A stretch of DNA of 64,000 nt, from contig JAFUFB010000015.1 of assembly GCA_017470145.1 (NCBI GenBank), positions 1-64,000 of the forward strand. Reading direction: 5' to 3'. Positions 6,582 to 13,939 of the stretch are shown here, in pieces. Source of the stretch: Clostridia bacterium. Its GTDB lineage: Bacteria > Bacillota > Clostridia > Christensenellales > Aristaeellaceae. The notes beneath the pieces are model-generated. The model was given only the letters and a program-made list of their open reading frames with translations. It had not been told where the DNA came from and did no database searches. Numbering within the stretch: the first letter of the stretch is position 1; each line of letters begins with the position of its first letter. A program made the translations under genes and the position numbers.

Positions 6582-7751
6582 TTAGGATGAAGGTGAAATC
6601 CTGTCAGCGATTTCCCTCAGCTGAGCCGCCAGAGAAGCCAGCTCTTCACTTCGGGCGAGTTCTTCCTCCTTTGTGCTCTCACCATCCGGAATTGAGGGAG
6701 GCAAGAGGGACCATTCCGGCGCGGCGTAGGCCCGGAGCTTTTGCAGCGCCGCTTCATCGCCTACTGTGACAAAGACCTTCTTGAACGTTGCGTCGTAGCG
6801 GACGTGTTCCTCCGTCAGCGACTTTCGATAGTCAGAGGGCGAACGCCCAAATATCTCCCTGAACTTGGTGTTGAAGCTCTTCAAATCCTGGAAGCCGTTC
6901 TCCGCCGCGATGTCCAAAATCTTGCGATTGGTTTCGCTCAAATCCCGGGTGGCCTGCCGAAGGCGGATGCGGGTCAGGTAGTCGTAGAAGTTGATGCCTA
7001 CATACTCCTTGAACAGCTGGGATGCATAGGTGCTGGAATAGTTCCATCGCTTCGCCATGTCCTGAAGGGTGATCTTTTCCCTGTACTGCTCCTCCAGGTA
7101 ACGAATCATCTCATGGACGTTCTTCTCGTCCGCCTTGTCCGAATAGGCGGCTGCACTTTGGGGCTGCGGCGGGAAATTCCTGAGCAGCATCCAGGCAAAG
7201 GTATACAGCGCGCTGTCAAAGGCAAGCGCGCTGAGCGGGTCCCCGGAAAACTTCGACAGGAGCATCAGCGCCATGCATCGCCGGATCGTGACAAAGCGGA
7301 GCTCGCCGCGGTTGTCTTTATTGGAATACAGCTGGATTTGACTTCTCTCAAAGCCCGGACAGGCTGACTTGAAGAAGGATGGTTCGATCCGCAGCAGCAT
7401 GACGGTGCTGTCCACCGCCCGGGAGAGCGTCGCGTGGCCTACGTTCGCGTTGATCAGCAGAAGGTCGTCTTCCTCCAGCTCATAAACCCGCCCTTCCGCA
7501 CAGACCTCCACCCGTCCTGTCAACACACAGAGCAATTCTATCTCGCGGTGCCAATTGTAATGAAAAGAACCGATGTGGTAGACATATTCACGCAGGAAAG
7601 GCTTGCCGTCCTCCCGTTGAATGGTGTAATTCAGTTGATCCATGCTATAGTTCCCCCATTTGTTGACGATCGCGCCTTCCCCGACCTTCACCGTCCGCTT
7701 GGCCGGTCTTTTCAGGTGATTCTTGCTCTTGCGACGGGCAACCTTCGACAT
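6582..7751 (-). CDS. AraC-family transcriptional regulator (cupin sensor domain)
   Basis: The 389-residue protein has an N-terminal cupin-like sensing region (HREIELLCVLTGRVEV, then EEDDLLLINANVGHATL) and an AraC-type double helix-turn-helix at about residues 225-325 (ITLQDMAKRWNYSSTYASQL and ILDIAAENGFQDLKSFNTKF). A charged helical tail of about 70 residues follows. Start ATG 7751 has GGAG 6 nt upstream. It lies immediately upstream of and co-directional with the tartrate operon, so it is the likely local activator, responding to tartrate or a related acid; that ligand is inferred from context only. Confidence 0.85.
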   Translation of the reverse strand: MSKVARRKSKNHLKRPAKRTVKVGEGAIVNKWGNYSMDQLNYTIQREDGKPFLREYVYHIGSFHYNWHREIELLCVLTGRVEVCAEGRVYELEEDDLLLINANVGHATLSRAVDSTVMLLRIEPSFFKSACPGFERSQIQLYSNKDNRGELRFVTIRRCMALMLLSKFSGDPLSALAFDSALYTFAWMLLRNFPPQPQSAAAYSDKADEKNVHEMIRYLEEQYREKITLQDMAKRWNYSSTYASQLFKEYVGINFYDYLTRIRLRQATRDLSETNRKILDIAAENGFQDLKSFNTKFREIFGRSPSDYRKSLTEEHVRYDATFKKVFVTVGDEAALQKLRAYAAPEWSLLPPSIPDGESTKEEELARSEELASLAAQLREIADRISPSS

Positions 7752-7770
7752 GTGGCGCTCCATCAGGAGA

Positions 7771-7836
7771 CTAATCCGACACCGGAAGATTCGTCTTTGT
7801 CATGATGTCTTTGACTTTGATTTCATTGGTAACCAT
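7771..7836 (-). pseudogene. N-terminal stub resembling an SPL-type radical SAM protein, or a leader peptide
   Basis: A 21-codon frame starts at ATG 7836 after GGAG (8 nt) and ends 20 nt before the AraC start. Its sequence VKDIMTKTNLPVSD resembles the segment that precedes the cysteine motif in SPL-like radical SAM proteins (usually followed by YVINPYxGC), but the frame stops there. Either a deletion fused this 5' end to the AraC gene, or it serves as a short leader. A promoter-like TTCAAA-N17-TATACT lies upstream near 7880-7910. Confidence 0.3.
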
Positions 7837-7944
7837 ATTTGCATCTCCATAAATTCAAAGTAAGCGACCTAATGGCTAATACAAGTATAGCATGAAGCAG
7901 AACTTTTTTGAAGGGAGAATCCGTTATAAAACTTTAACCTATTA

Positions 7945-8673
7945 TTATTTGCAGTAAGCTTTGATCGCTTGATACGCAAATTCAGCAGTACCTTCCCCAG
8001 CATGTTTATCGATGCCTGTTGTGAAGTCCCCACCCCCAGCGTACATCATTCCAAGACTATACAGGATTTTATCCGAGCAGGTGTAAAGATGCTCCGTAAT
8101 AAAGTCCTGCAGCTTCTTCACCAAAGCCTGTGCCGCACTGCCGGATGGATCTTCACTTCGAATGGCTCCGAACTCAGCGAATATACTCATCATCTGTTCG
8201 CTGAGCATTGCGTTCTCTTCCGCTGTTCTGCCTTTGGATTTTTCCTCATACTCCTGGTATTCTGGTGTTTTTCCCCAGGATGCTTTGGCCTGAGCGGCGT
8301 ACTCATCGATCTTACTGGTGTCAAATGGTTCAAAGTCCATAAGATGATTCACTCCCATCGCTTTTAGTCCACGGGCGAGGTCAATCAGGTTCTCGATGTG
8401 TTCCTTCTTCAAGGTGAGCAATGCGATTTGCTGTTCGAGCGCTTTACCCTTATCGAAATCAGGACGATCGATGATCTCCTTTATGTCTTTCAAAGGAAAC
8501 TCCAATTCACGGAAAAGCAAAATCTGCTGCAGTTTCTCCAATGCTGTATCGTCATACAGTCGGTAACCGGACTCGGTGTATCCTGCCGGATGCAGAAGGC
8601 CGATTTTGTCATAATACTGCAGGGTGCGTATACTTACCCCTGTCAGCTTGCTCACCTCATGGACAGTCCTCAT
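7945..8673 (-). CDS. MerR-family regulator with TipAS antibiotic-recognition domain
   Basis: The 242-residue protein has the MerR helix-turn-helix at residues 1-70 (EVSKLTGVSIRTLQYYDKIG, then ESGYRLYDDTALEKLQQI), a dimerising coiled coil, and a C-terminal TipAS domain (about 120-240; GMMYAGGGDFTTGIDKHAGEG). TipAL-type proteins bind thiopeptides or other multidrugs and activate their own promoter by twisting an over-long spacer. ATG 8673 is preferred to GTG 8682 because GGAGG lies 8 nt upstream of the ATG. Its promoter and first 30 codons are duplicated at 10896-11092. Confidence 0.9.
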   Translation of the reverse strand: MRTVHEVSKLTGVSIRTLQYYDKIGLLHPAGYTESGYRLYDDTALEKLQQILLFRELEFPLKDIKEIIDRPDFDKGKALEQQIALLTLKKEHIENLIDLARGLKAMGVNHLMDFEPFDTSKIDEYAAQAKASWGKTPEYQEYEEKSKGRTAEENAMLSEQMMSIFAEFGAIRSEDPSGSAAQALVKKLQDFITEHLYTCSDKILYSLGMMYAGGGDFTTGIDKHAGEGTAEFAYQAIKAYCK

Positions 8674-8775
8674 GACGGACACCCTCCTCGTTCGTGATAA
8701 GACTATGATAAGGTATTACGTTGCGTAGGAGTCAATACCTTTTTTCAAAATAATCACAATAACCGCCAATTCGGC
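8579..8775. repeat. 197-bp direct repeat, copy 1 (merR 5' end plus promoter)
   Basis: This segment recurs at 10896-11092, offset 2317 bp, with no gaps and three visible substitutions. It covers the first 30 merR codons, the MerR promoter and the last codons of a phage-tail fragment. Copy 1 is in the intact gene. Confidence 0.95.
8705..8735 (-). promoter_or_regulatory. MerR-type promoter with 19-nt spacer and operator
   Basis: On the minus strand TTGACT (8730-8735) and TATCAT (8705-8710) are separated by 19 nt, the long spacing typical of MerR-activated promoters. An inverted repeat GGTATT...AATACC spans the spacer (8712-8739), fitting autoregulation by the gene it drives. Confidence 0.8.
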
Positions 8776-8855
8776 ATTACGACCACCTTCGTCACCGTAC
8801 CTGTCCAGCTGATCGCATTCACGCCGGGCTTCAGCACAGGAAACTCTCCACTCAT
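8754..8855 (-). pseudogene. C-terminal fragment of a phage tail protein
   Basis: The last 33 residues of this frame (SGEFPVLKPGVNAISWTGTV, then TKVVVMPNWRLL) are typical of the C-terminus of Gram-positive siphovirus distal-tail/tail-component proteins. Nothing upstream continues the homology. It is a relic that lies between the merR promoter and the Sel1 fragment; its last five codons are also present in the second copy of the 197-bp repeat. Confidence 0.55.
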
Positions 8856-8918
8856 AAAAAGAAAGCGCCGTATGATGCGACGCTGGGTTAGCTATCCATC
8901 TCGATAACCTGGAATATG

Positions 8919-9065
8919 TCAATCTGTGTATATTTTCAGTTCTTTGCACTTTCTGATTGCCAAATCATGATTCTGTTCAGCGGCCTTTATATACCATGCT
9001 TTTGCCGCTTCCATGTCAATTCCAGTCCCAATGCCTTCTTCATAAAAGCAGGCAAGATTAAACTG
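8919..9065 (-). pseudogene. Sel1-repeat protein fragment
   Basis: The frame reads FNLACFYEEGIGTGIDMEAA followed by KAWYIKAAEQNHDLAIRKC, one Sel1-like (SLR) alpha/alpha repeat of about 36 residues. The frame continues upstream without homology and lacks a convincing start. It is probably the end of a lost gene. Together with 8754-8855 it accounts for most of the 473-nt gap between merR and the ATPase gene; 9066-9146 shows nothing recognisable. Confidence 0.5.
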
Positions 9066-9146
9066 TCCATGGAACAGCGGGGTTTGGAAGATAAAATTCC
9101 AAAGGAAAACCACCTAAACAACTTCTCAACCGCTGGGTTACAGGGA

Positions 9147-10355
9147 TCAATATAACATGCCGAACATCCACAACGGTATTTTGTGCCCTGTTCCGATCTC
9201 CACATCATCTACCGCGAGATGGCTGTCTGGCAAATCCTTGATCTGTGTAAAGGTCTTCCGCTTTCCACCTACTTCAAAAAGATGCTTTCCATCAACCAGA
9301 AAGTCTCCTTGTGGCGGATAGAGTGCGGTATGTCCGGAGGATTGGATTTGATTTAGAAAAAAGGTTTCGCGCACACATCCTATCTCTGCTTCTGGGCACA
9401 ACGCATACATGATATTCGGGTTATCGCAGTATATTTTTTCTGGACGTGACATGTTTTTCAACGTCTCTGATTGGGCAGAAAGCAAATTGACCAAATCCGC
9501 TTCTGAGAGCGCTTTCAGCATTTTGAGGCCCTGGTTTCGATCCGTTTCAAGTTCCCTGTATAGCTGTGCCATATTCGGGGTTTGCGGCGCGTTTTCTGCA
9601 AGGATCATCAGCATCTTCTTTGTTTTTTGTACCGTCGCGGGGCTGATGTTTTCTACAGCCGGGTAGTCTCCTTCAATCACCTGGTTAATCACCTGTAATA
9701 TCCGCTCATCATACCCACTGTGAACTTCCTTGTAGAAAGGATAATAACCAACCTTCAGATAATCATGGAAGAGCTTCAGAATGCTTTTTCCCTCTGTGAT
9801 GTGCATCGCGAGCCGTACATGGTCCTGCAGCAGGTTTTCCAACGAGAATGGGTTAATTTGGCAGATTCCCTCCAACTCCAGATATTCTGCAAAGGAAAGC
9901 CCCGGGAGTGTGTATTCCGCCTGCCTCCGGGAAAGATCCGCTTGAGCCTTACGCAGTTTCAGGACAGAAGAACCAGTATAGATGATATGAAGCGAAGGAA
10001 AATCATCATAGAGATTTTTAATCAGCTGTTCCCAATTTTCCAGATAGTGCGCTTCGTCCAGAAAAACGTGCGTACCACCGTTCTGTACATGGCTCTCCAT
10101 CACATCATAGATGCTGTGTGTCTTGAACCATAGATGATCCAAAGAGAGGTACAGGGCTTGTTCTGGGTCTGGAAAGGATGATTTCATGCGCTGCAGCAAC
10201 AGGGTCGTTTTGCCGGTTCCTCTGGCTCCGCGCAGTGAAATCAAGCGATTCTCCCAATCGATCTGATGCATTAAATGACGGGTAAAGGCAACTGGAACAT
10301 CCCGCACTCGTCGAGCAGTCATAATGCGTAAAGTGGACAGATCTGCTATCGCCAT
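9147..10355 (-). CDS. AAA_14/DUF4143 family ATPase
   Basis: The 402-residue protein has an N-terminal P-loop domain with Walker A (LRGARGTGKTTLLLQRM, about residues 40-56), Walker B (THVFLDEAHYLENWEQLIK) and a sensor segment (IIYTGSSVLKL), followed by a C-terminal DUF4143 region (ALCPEAEIGCVRETFFLNQI, FLVDGKHLFEVGGKRKTF). Such proteins are common orphan genes of mobile or defence-like accessory regions in anaerobes, with no firm function. Start ATG 10355 is chosen for its upstream GGGAG. The gene is AT-richer than the surrounding core and lies between the two copies of the 197-bp repeat, consistent with transfer. Confidence 0.88.
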   Translation of the reverse strand: MAIADLSTLRIMTARRVRDVPVAFTRHLMHQIDWENRLISLRGARGTGKTTLLLQRMKSSFPDPEQALYLSLDHLWFKTHSIYDVMESHVQNGGTHVFLDEAHYLENWEQLIKNLYDDFPSLHIIYTGSSVLKLRKAQADLSRRQAEYTLPGLSFAEYLELEGICQINPFSLENLLQDHVRLAMHITEGKSILKLFHDYLKVGYYPFYKEVHSGYDERILQVINQVIEGDYPAVENISPATVQKTKKMLMILAENAPQTPNMAQLYRELETDRNQGLKMLKALSEADLVNLLSAQSETLKNMSRPEKIYCDNPNIMYALCPEAEIGCVRETFFLNQIQSSGHTALYPPQGDFLVDGKHLFEVGGKRKTFTQIKDLPDSHLAVDDVEIGTGHKIPLWMFGMLY

Positions 10356-10593
10356 AAATCTACTCCCTCCCAGAAGCAATCATCCGTATAGAGGATGATT
10401 TGAATCTTGTGATTTCATTCAATATTAGTGCTTCTATTCATTATAATCGATCAAAATTTAATGTCTGGAAACACTAATTGGATTGTATCAGAGGCGCCTA
10501 TCGATGTCAAGACCTTGCGCTTTTACTTTCATTGCGAAAGTGGATTTTCATTGTTACCGGTTTTGACCATTGCAACGGAGTATTGATATAGCT

Positions 10594-10875
10594 ATGAACA
10601 TCGCAGCCATGACCTTCCGGCTCCATGCCCCATGGGTACATAGTCTGAAGGAAAAGGGAATGATCGTTAAAAGCCAGATCGCCAAATTGCAAAACTAGTT
10701 TCATGTGTCGGCGTCAGAGATCGACGAGCAGGACACCCATCGGATCATCGTCATCGGTGTGGCGGCTGTTGTACTGCACAGCGTCATGGCAGATAGTCTG
10801 ATGGATGAGATTTCGCAGTTCGTAGAGGATAACACGGAAGCGGAGATTTTGGATGAAACACGGGAAATCAGATAG
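10594..10875 (+). pseudogene. DUF503 (YlxP-like) protein, interrupted by an in-frame amber codon
   Basis: The 94-codon frame reads MTFRLHAPWVHSLKEKGMIV at its start and SEIDEQDTHRIIVIGVAAVV, then ADSLMDEISQFVEDNTEAEI, after the stop. This is the whole DUF503/YlxP fold at its usual length. A TAG at 10696-10698 (codon 35) breaks it within the segment that is normally KLQNRF. Length and frame are otherwise intact, so a single nonsense mutation is the likely lesion. The 238-nt gap before it (10356-10593) holds small inverted repeats but no gene. Confidence 0.8.
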
Positions 10876-10894
10876 GAGGAGCAGGATACCGCTG

Positions 10895-10990
10895 CTATCC
10901 TGCCGAATGCAGAAGGCCGATTTTGTCATAATACTGCAGGGTGCGTATACTTACCCCTGTCAGCTTGCTCACCTCATGGACAGTCCTCAT
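10895..10990 (-). pseudogene. truncated merR copy encoding only the HTH (31 aa)
   Basis: This is copy 2 of the merR 5' end. It keeps the MerR promoter, the SD and the first 31 codons through GLLHSAG, where a TAG appears exactly at the edge of the duplication. The product would be the winged-HTH N-terminal half without dimerisation or ligand domain. It may be silent, or a competitor for the operator. Confidence 0.7.
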
Positions 10991-11092
10991 GACGGACACC
11001 CTCCTCGTTCGTGATAAGACTATGATAAGGTATTATGTTGCGTAGGAGTCAATACCTTTTTTTAAAATAATCACAATAACCGCCAATTCGGC
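10896..11092. repeat. 197-bp direct repeat, copy 2
   Basis: It is nearly identical to 8579-8775 (three substitutions, no indels) and in the same orientation. The two copies bracket 2.1 kb carrying the phage-tail and Sel1 relics, the ATPase and the DUF503 pseudogene. This is compatible with a duplication-insertion event and allows deletion by recombination. Confidence 0.95.
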
Positions 11093-11106
11093 TGGACAAA
11101 TAGAAC

Positions 11107-11136
11107 GGCGCCCTCCCCGAAATAGGGGAGGGCGCC
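11107..11136. terminator. hairpin terminator downstream of GH94
   Basis: GGCGCCCTCCCC (11107-11118) and GGGGAGGGCGCC (11125-11136) form a 12-bp perfect stem, 20 nt beyond the GH94 stop. The T-run lies on the plus-strand side (11140-11145), so on the minus strand it is a hairpin with only a weak U tract. It resembles the short GC palindromes elsewhere in the window. Confidence 0.6.
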
Positions 11137-11156
11137 ATATTTTTCGCTCTTGAAAT

Positions 11157-13598
11157 TTATCCCAGCACAACCTGTACCTTGTGAACGCCGTCCTTGGCGG
11201 CGGGAATCACGTTGCCCGCGATTTCCTGACCGTCCACGATCAGCTGCTTTACGCCGCGGCACACATGGTCGGGGTTCTTGATCTCGATTTCATACACCGC
11301 GCCCCGGAACCGGCGGCTGACGGAGTATCCATCCCAGCTGTGGGGGATGCAGGGATCCACCTTCAGGCCATCCCAGTCGGGCTTGATGCCCAGGATGTAA
11401 TTGCTGATGACATAGAAGTTCCAGGCGGCGGTGCCCGTCAGCCAGGAATTCTTCGCCTGGCCGAAGTGGGCCGCGTCCTTGCCGGCGATCATCTGGCTGT
11501 AGACATAGGGCTCCATCTTGTGCAGATCAGAAATCTCTTCCCGCCAGGCCGGCGCGATGCGGCTGTACAGGTCGAAGGCCCGATCGCCATGGCCCACCAC
11601 GGTCTCCGCCGCGATGATCCAGGGGTTGTTGTGGCAGAAGATACCGGCGTTCTCCTTGTAGCCGCCTGGATAGGAGCTGACCTCGCCCAGCTCCAGATGA
11701 TATTCCTTATAGGCCGGCTGCAGCAGCACGATGCCGTGCTCGGTCTCCAAATACTTATGAACGCTCTCCAGCGCCTGTTCCGCTTTGCCGTCCTTCAGGC
11801 CCACGCCGGCCATGACGCAGTAGCCCTGGCTCTCGATGTAGATCTTGCCGTCCTCGCATTCCTTGGAGCCCACCTTGTTCCCCATGGCGTCGTAGGCCCG
11901 GACGAACCATTCTCCATCCCAGCCGTCCTTCTCGATGGCGGCGGTCATGGCGTCGATCTGCTGCTGGTATTCCGCGGCCTTCTCCTCCCGGCCCAGCCGC
12001 TTTTCGATGGCCACCAGCTCCGGCCCGATGGAGACGAACATGCCTGCGATGAGTACGCTTTCCGCCACCCGGTCATCCGGCGCGTTGGGGTTCGAGAAGG
12101 TCTGGAAGCTCTCGTCCGGCGTGTCGCTGTAGCAGTTCAGGTTCAAGCAGTCGTTCCAGTCCGCCCGGCCGATGAGGGGCAGACCGTGGGGGCCCCGGTT
12201 GTTGACCACATGTTCCAGGCTCACTTCCAGATGCTCCAGCAGGGTGCCGCAATCCTCGGGGTTGCAGTCGTAGGGGGTGGGAGCGTTCAGGATGTCGAAA
12301 TCCCCGGTCTCCTTGATGTAGGCCGCGGTGCCGGCGATGAGCCACAGGGGATCGTCCCCGAAGCCGCCGCCGATATCGTTGTTGCCCTTCTTGGTCAAGG
12401 GCTGATACTGGTGGTAGCATCCGCCATCCCGGAACTGGGTCGCCGCGATGTCCAGAATGCGCTCCCGAGCCCGCTCCGGAATCTGGTGCACAAAGCCCAG
12501 CAGATCCTGGCTGGAATCCCGGAAGCCCATGCCCCGGCCGATGCCGCTTTCGAACATGGAAGTGCTGCGGCTCATATTGAAGGTGACCATGCACTGGTAG
12601 GGATTCCAGATGTTCACCATGCGGCCCAGCTTCTCGTTCTCCGTCTTCAGGGTGTAGGCGCTGAGCAGATGATCCCAGTGCTGCCGCAGCTGCTGGAATT
12701 TCTCCTCGATTTGTTCATCGGAGGACAGGTGGCTCAGCAGCTCCTTGGCTGGCTGCTTGTTGATGACGCCCGGAGCGGCCCACTTTTCCTCATTGGGCAA
12801 TTCCACATAGCCCAGGACGAAATTGAATTTTTTTTCCTCGCCGGCTTCCAGATGCACCTTGATCTGATGGGCCGCCATGGGCTGCCAGCCGGAGGCGATG
12901 GAGTTGCTCATCTTCCCGGTCAGCACGGCCTGGGGATTCTCGAAGCCATTGTACAGGCCCAGGAAGCTTTCCATGTCCGTGTCAAAGCCGTCGATGGGGG
13001 TATTCACCGCATAGAAAGAATAATGATTCCGGCGCTCGCGATACTCCGTCTTGTGATAAACCACGCCATCCTCGACCTCCACCTCGCCGGTGGAGAAATT
13101 GCGCTGGAAGTTCAGCATATCGTCCTGGGCGTTCCACAGGCAGAACTCCACAAAGCTGGTCAGGATTACGTCCTTGGCTCCGTCGGTATCGTTCTTCAAG
13201 GCCACCTGATGCACTTCCGCATCAAAGCCCAGGGGCACGAAGGAGCGCTGGCTGGCCTGGAGGCCGTTCTTCTTACCGGTAATGATGGTATAGCCCATGC
13301 CATGGCGGCAGGAATATTCATCCAGCTCCGTCTTGACGGGCTTCCAGCCGGGGTTCCACACCGTGTCCCCGTCCTTGATGTAGAAATAACGGCCCCCATT
13401 GTCCACCGGCATGTTATTGTACCGATAGCGGGTAATCCGGCGCAGGCGGGCGTCGCGGTAGAAGCAATAGCCGCCGGCGGTATTGCTGATGATGCCAAAG
13501 AATTTTTCACTGCCCAGATAGTTGATCCAGGGATAAGGCGTCCGGGGTGTATCAATCACATACTCCCGGGCTTTGTCGTCGAAATGTCCGAATTTCAT
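11157..13598 (-). CDS. cellobiose phosphorylase (GH94)
   Basis: The 813-residue protein has the GH94 layout: N-terminal beta-sandwich ([35 protein letters not shown]), helical linker and (alpha/alpha)6 barrel. The catalytic acid is the Asp of [31 protein letters not shown] and the phosphate-binding [20 protein letters not shown] segments are present. It phosphorolyses cellobiose to alpha-glucose-1-phosphate and glucose in the cytoplasm. ATG 13598 has GGAGG 8 nt upstream. A promoter at 13821-13849 would give it a leader of more than 200 nt that contains the reverse complement of repeat A1. Related beta-glucan phosphorylases are the main alternative. Confidence 0.92.
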   Translation of the reverse strand: MKFGHFDDKAREYVIDTPRTPYPWINYLGSEKFFGIISNTAGGYCFYRDARLRRITRYRYNNMPVDNGGRYFYIKDGDTVWNPGWKPVKTELDEYSCRHGMGYTIITGKKNGLQASQRSFVPLGFDAEVHQVALKNDTDGAKDVILTSFVEFCLWNAQDDMLNFQRNFSTGEVEVEDGVVYHKTEYRERRNHYSFYAVNTPIDGFDTDMESFLGLYNGFENPQAVLTGKMSNSIASGWQPMAAHQIKVHLEAGEEKKFNFVLGYVELPNEEKWAAPGVINKQPAKELLSHLSSDEQIEEKFQQLRQHWDHLLSAYTLKTENEKLGRMVNIWNPYQCMVTFNMSRSTSMFESGIGRGMGFRDSSQDLLGFVHQIPERARERILDIAATQFRDGGCYHQYQPLTKKGNNDIGGGFGDDPLWLIAGTAAYIKETGDFDILNAPTPYDCNPEDCGTLLEHLEVSLEHVVNNRGPHGLPLIGRADWNDCLNLNCYSDTPDESFQTFSNPNAPDDRVAESVLIAGMFVSIGPELVAIEKRLGREEKAAEYQQQIDAMTAAIEKDGWDGEWFVRAYDAMGNKVGSKECEDGKIYIESQGYCVMAGVGLKDGKAEQALESVHKYLETEHGIVLLQPAYKEYHLELGEVSSYPGGYKENAGIFCHNNPWIIAAETVVGHGDRAFDLYSRIAPAWREEISDLHKMEPYVYSQMIAGKDAAHFGQAKNSWLTGTAAWNFYVISNYILGIKPDWDGLKVDPCIPHSWDGYSVSRRFRGAVYEIEIKNPDHVCRGVKQLIVDGQEIAGNVIPAAKDGVHKVQVVLG

Positions 13599-13625
13599 GG
13601 AAAAAACCTCCATCAGAATAGATAC

Positions 13626-13793
13626 CTGTTTTGTCGTGCGAAGGGATGTTTCACTCGGGGGCCCTTGGAAGACGTCGGCACTTAGCGGGTGGCAAGCGCG
13701 CACGCGCGAAGGCAGCCGCTTTGTGCCGCTACGTCTGGAACGGAGCGAGAGCGTGCCCCGGAGGGGAACTCCCGCGCGCATACGACAAAACAG
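13626..13793 (+). repeat. family A structured repeat, copy A1
   Basis: Ends CTGTTTTGTCGT and ACGACAAAACAG are perfectly complementary. Inside are the family landmarks: GAAGGGATGTTTCACTC, an arm closed by AGACGT/ACGTCT and containing GGCAC/GTGCC and AGCGG/CCGCT, and GGAGGGGAACTCCCGCGCGC. It lies between divergent GH94 and recD2, antisense to the GH94 leader, unlike the other copies. Confidence 0.9.
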
Positions 13794-13820
13794 TCACAAG
13801 TTAGTTTGCAACTGGCGTGA

Positions 13821-13849
13821 AGTATACCATATTCCCATAACTGTCGCAA
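13821..13849 (-). promoter_or_regulatory. promoter of the GH94 gene
   Basis: Minus-strand TTGCGA (13844-13849), 17-nt spacer, TATACT (13821-13826). Predicted start near 13814 gives a leader of about 215 nt that spans repeat A1. Confidence 0.6.
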
Positions 13850-13939
13850 TGGGTATTTTGGTTTTTCGCCAGTGGACGGGCCCCCGCCGGGTATGATAAA
13901 ATAAGACCAGCATCATTTCGCGGAAAGGAGGCCCTCCCC

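Noticed and set aside
8716-8949. 77-codon minus frame ending at the merR promoter
   Set aside because: It crosses three unrelated fragments (Sel1 end, phage tail, promoter) in a frame without homology.
10507-10704. 65-codon minus frame
   Set aside because: It is antisense to the recognisable DUF503 pseudogene.
11181-13685. 834-codon plus-strand open frame
   Set aside because: It is the antisense of GH94, has no recognisable motifs, and reads into repeat A1.
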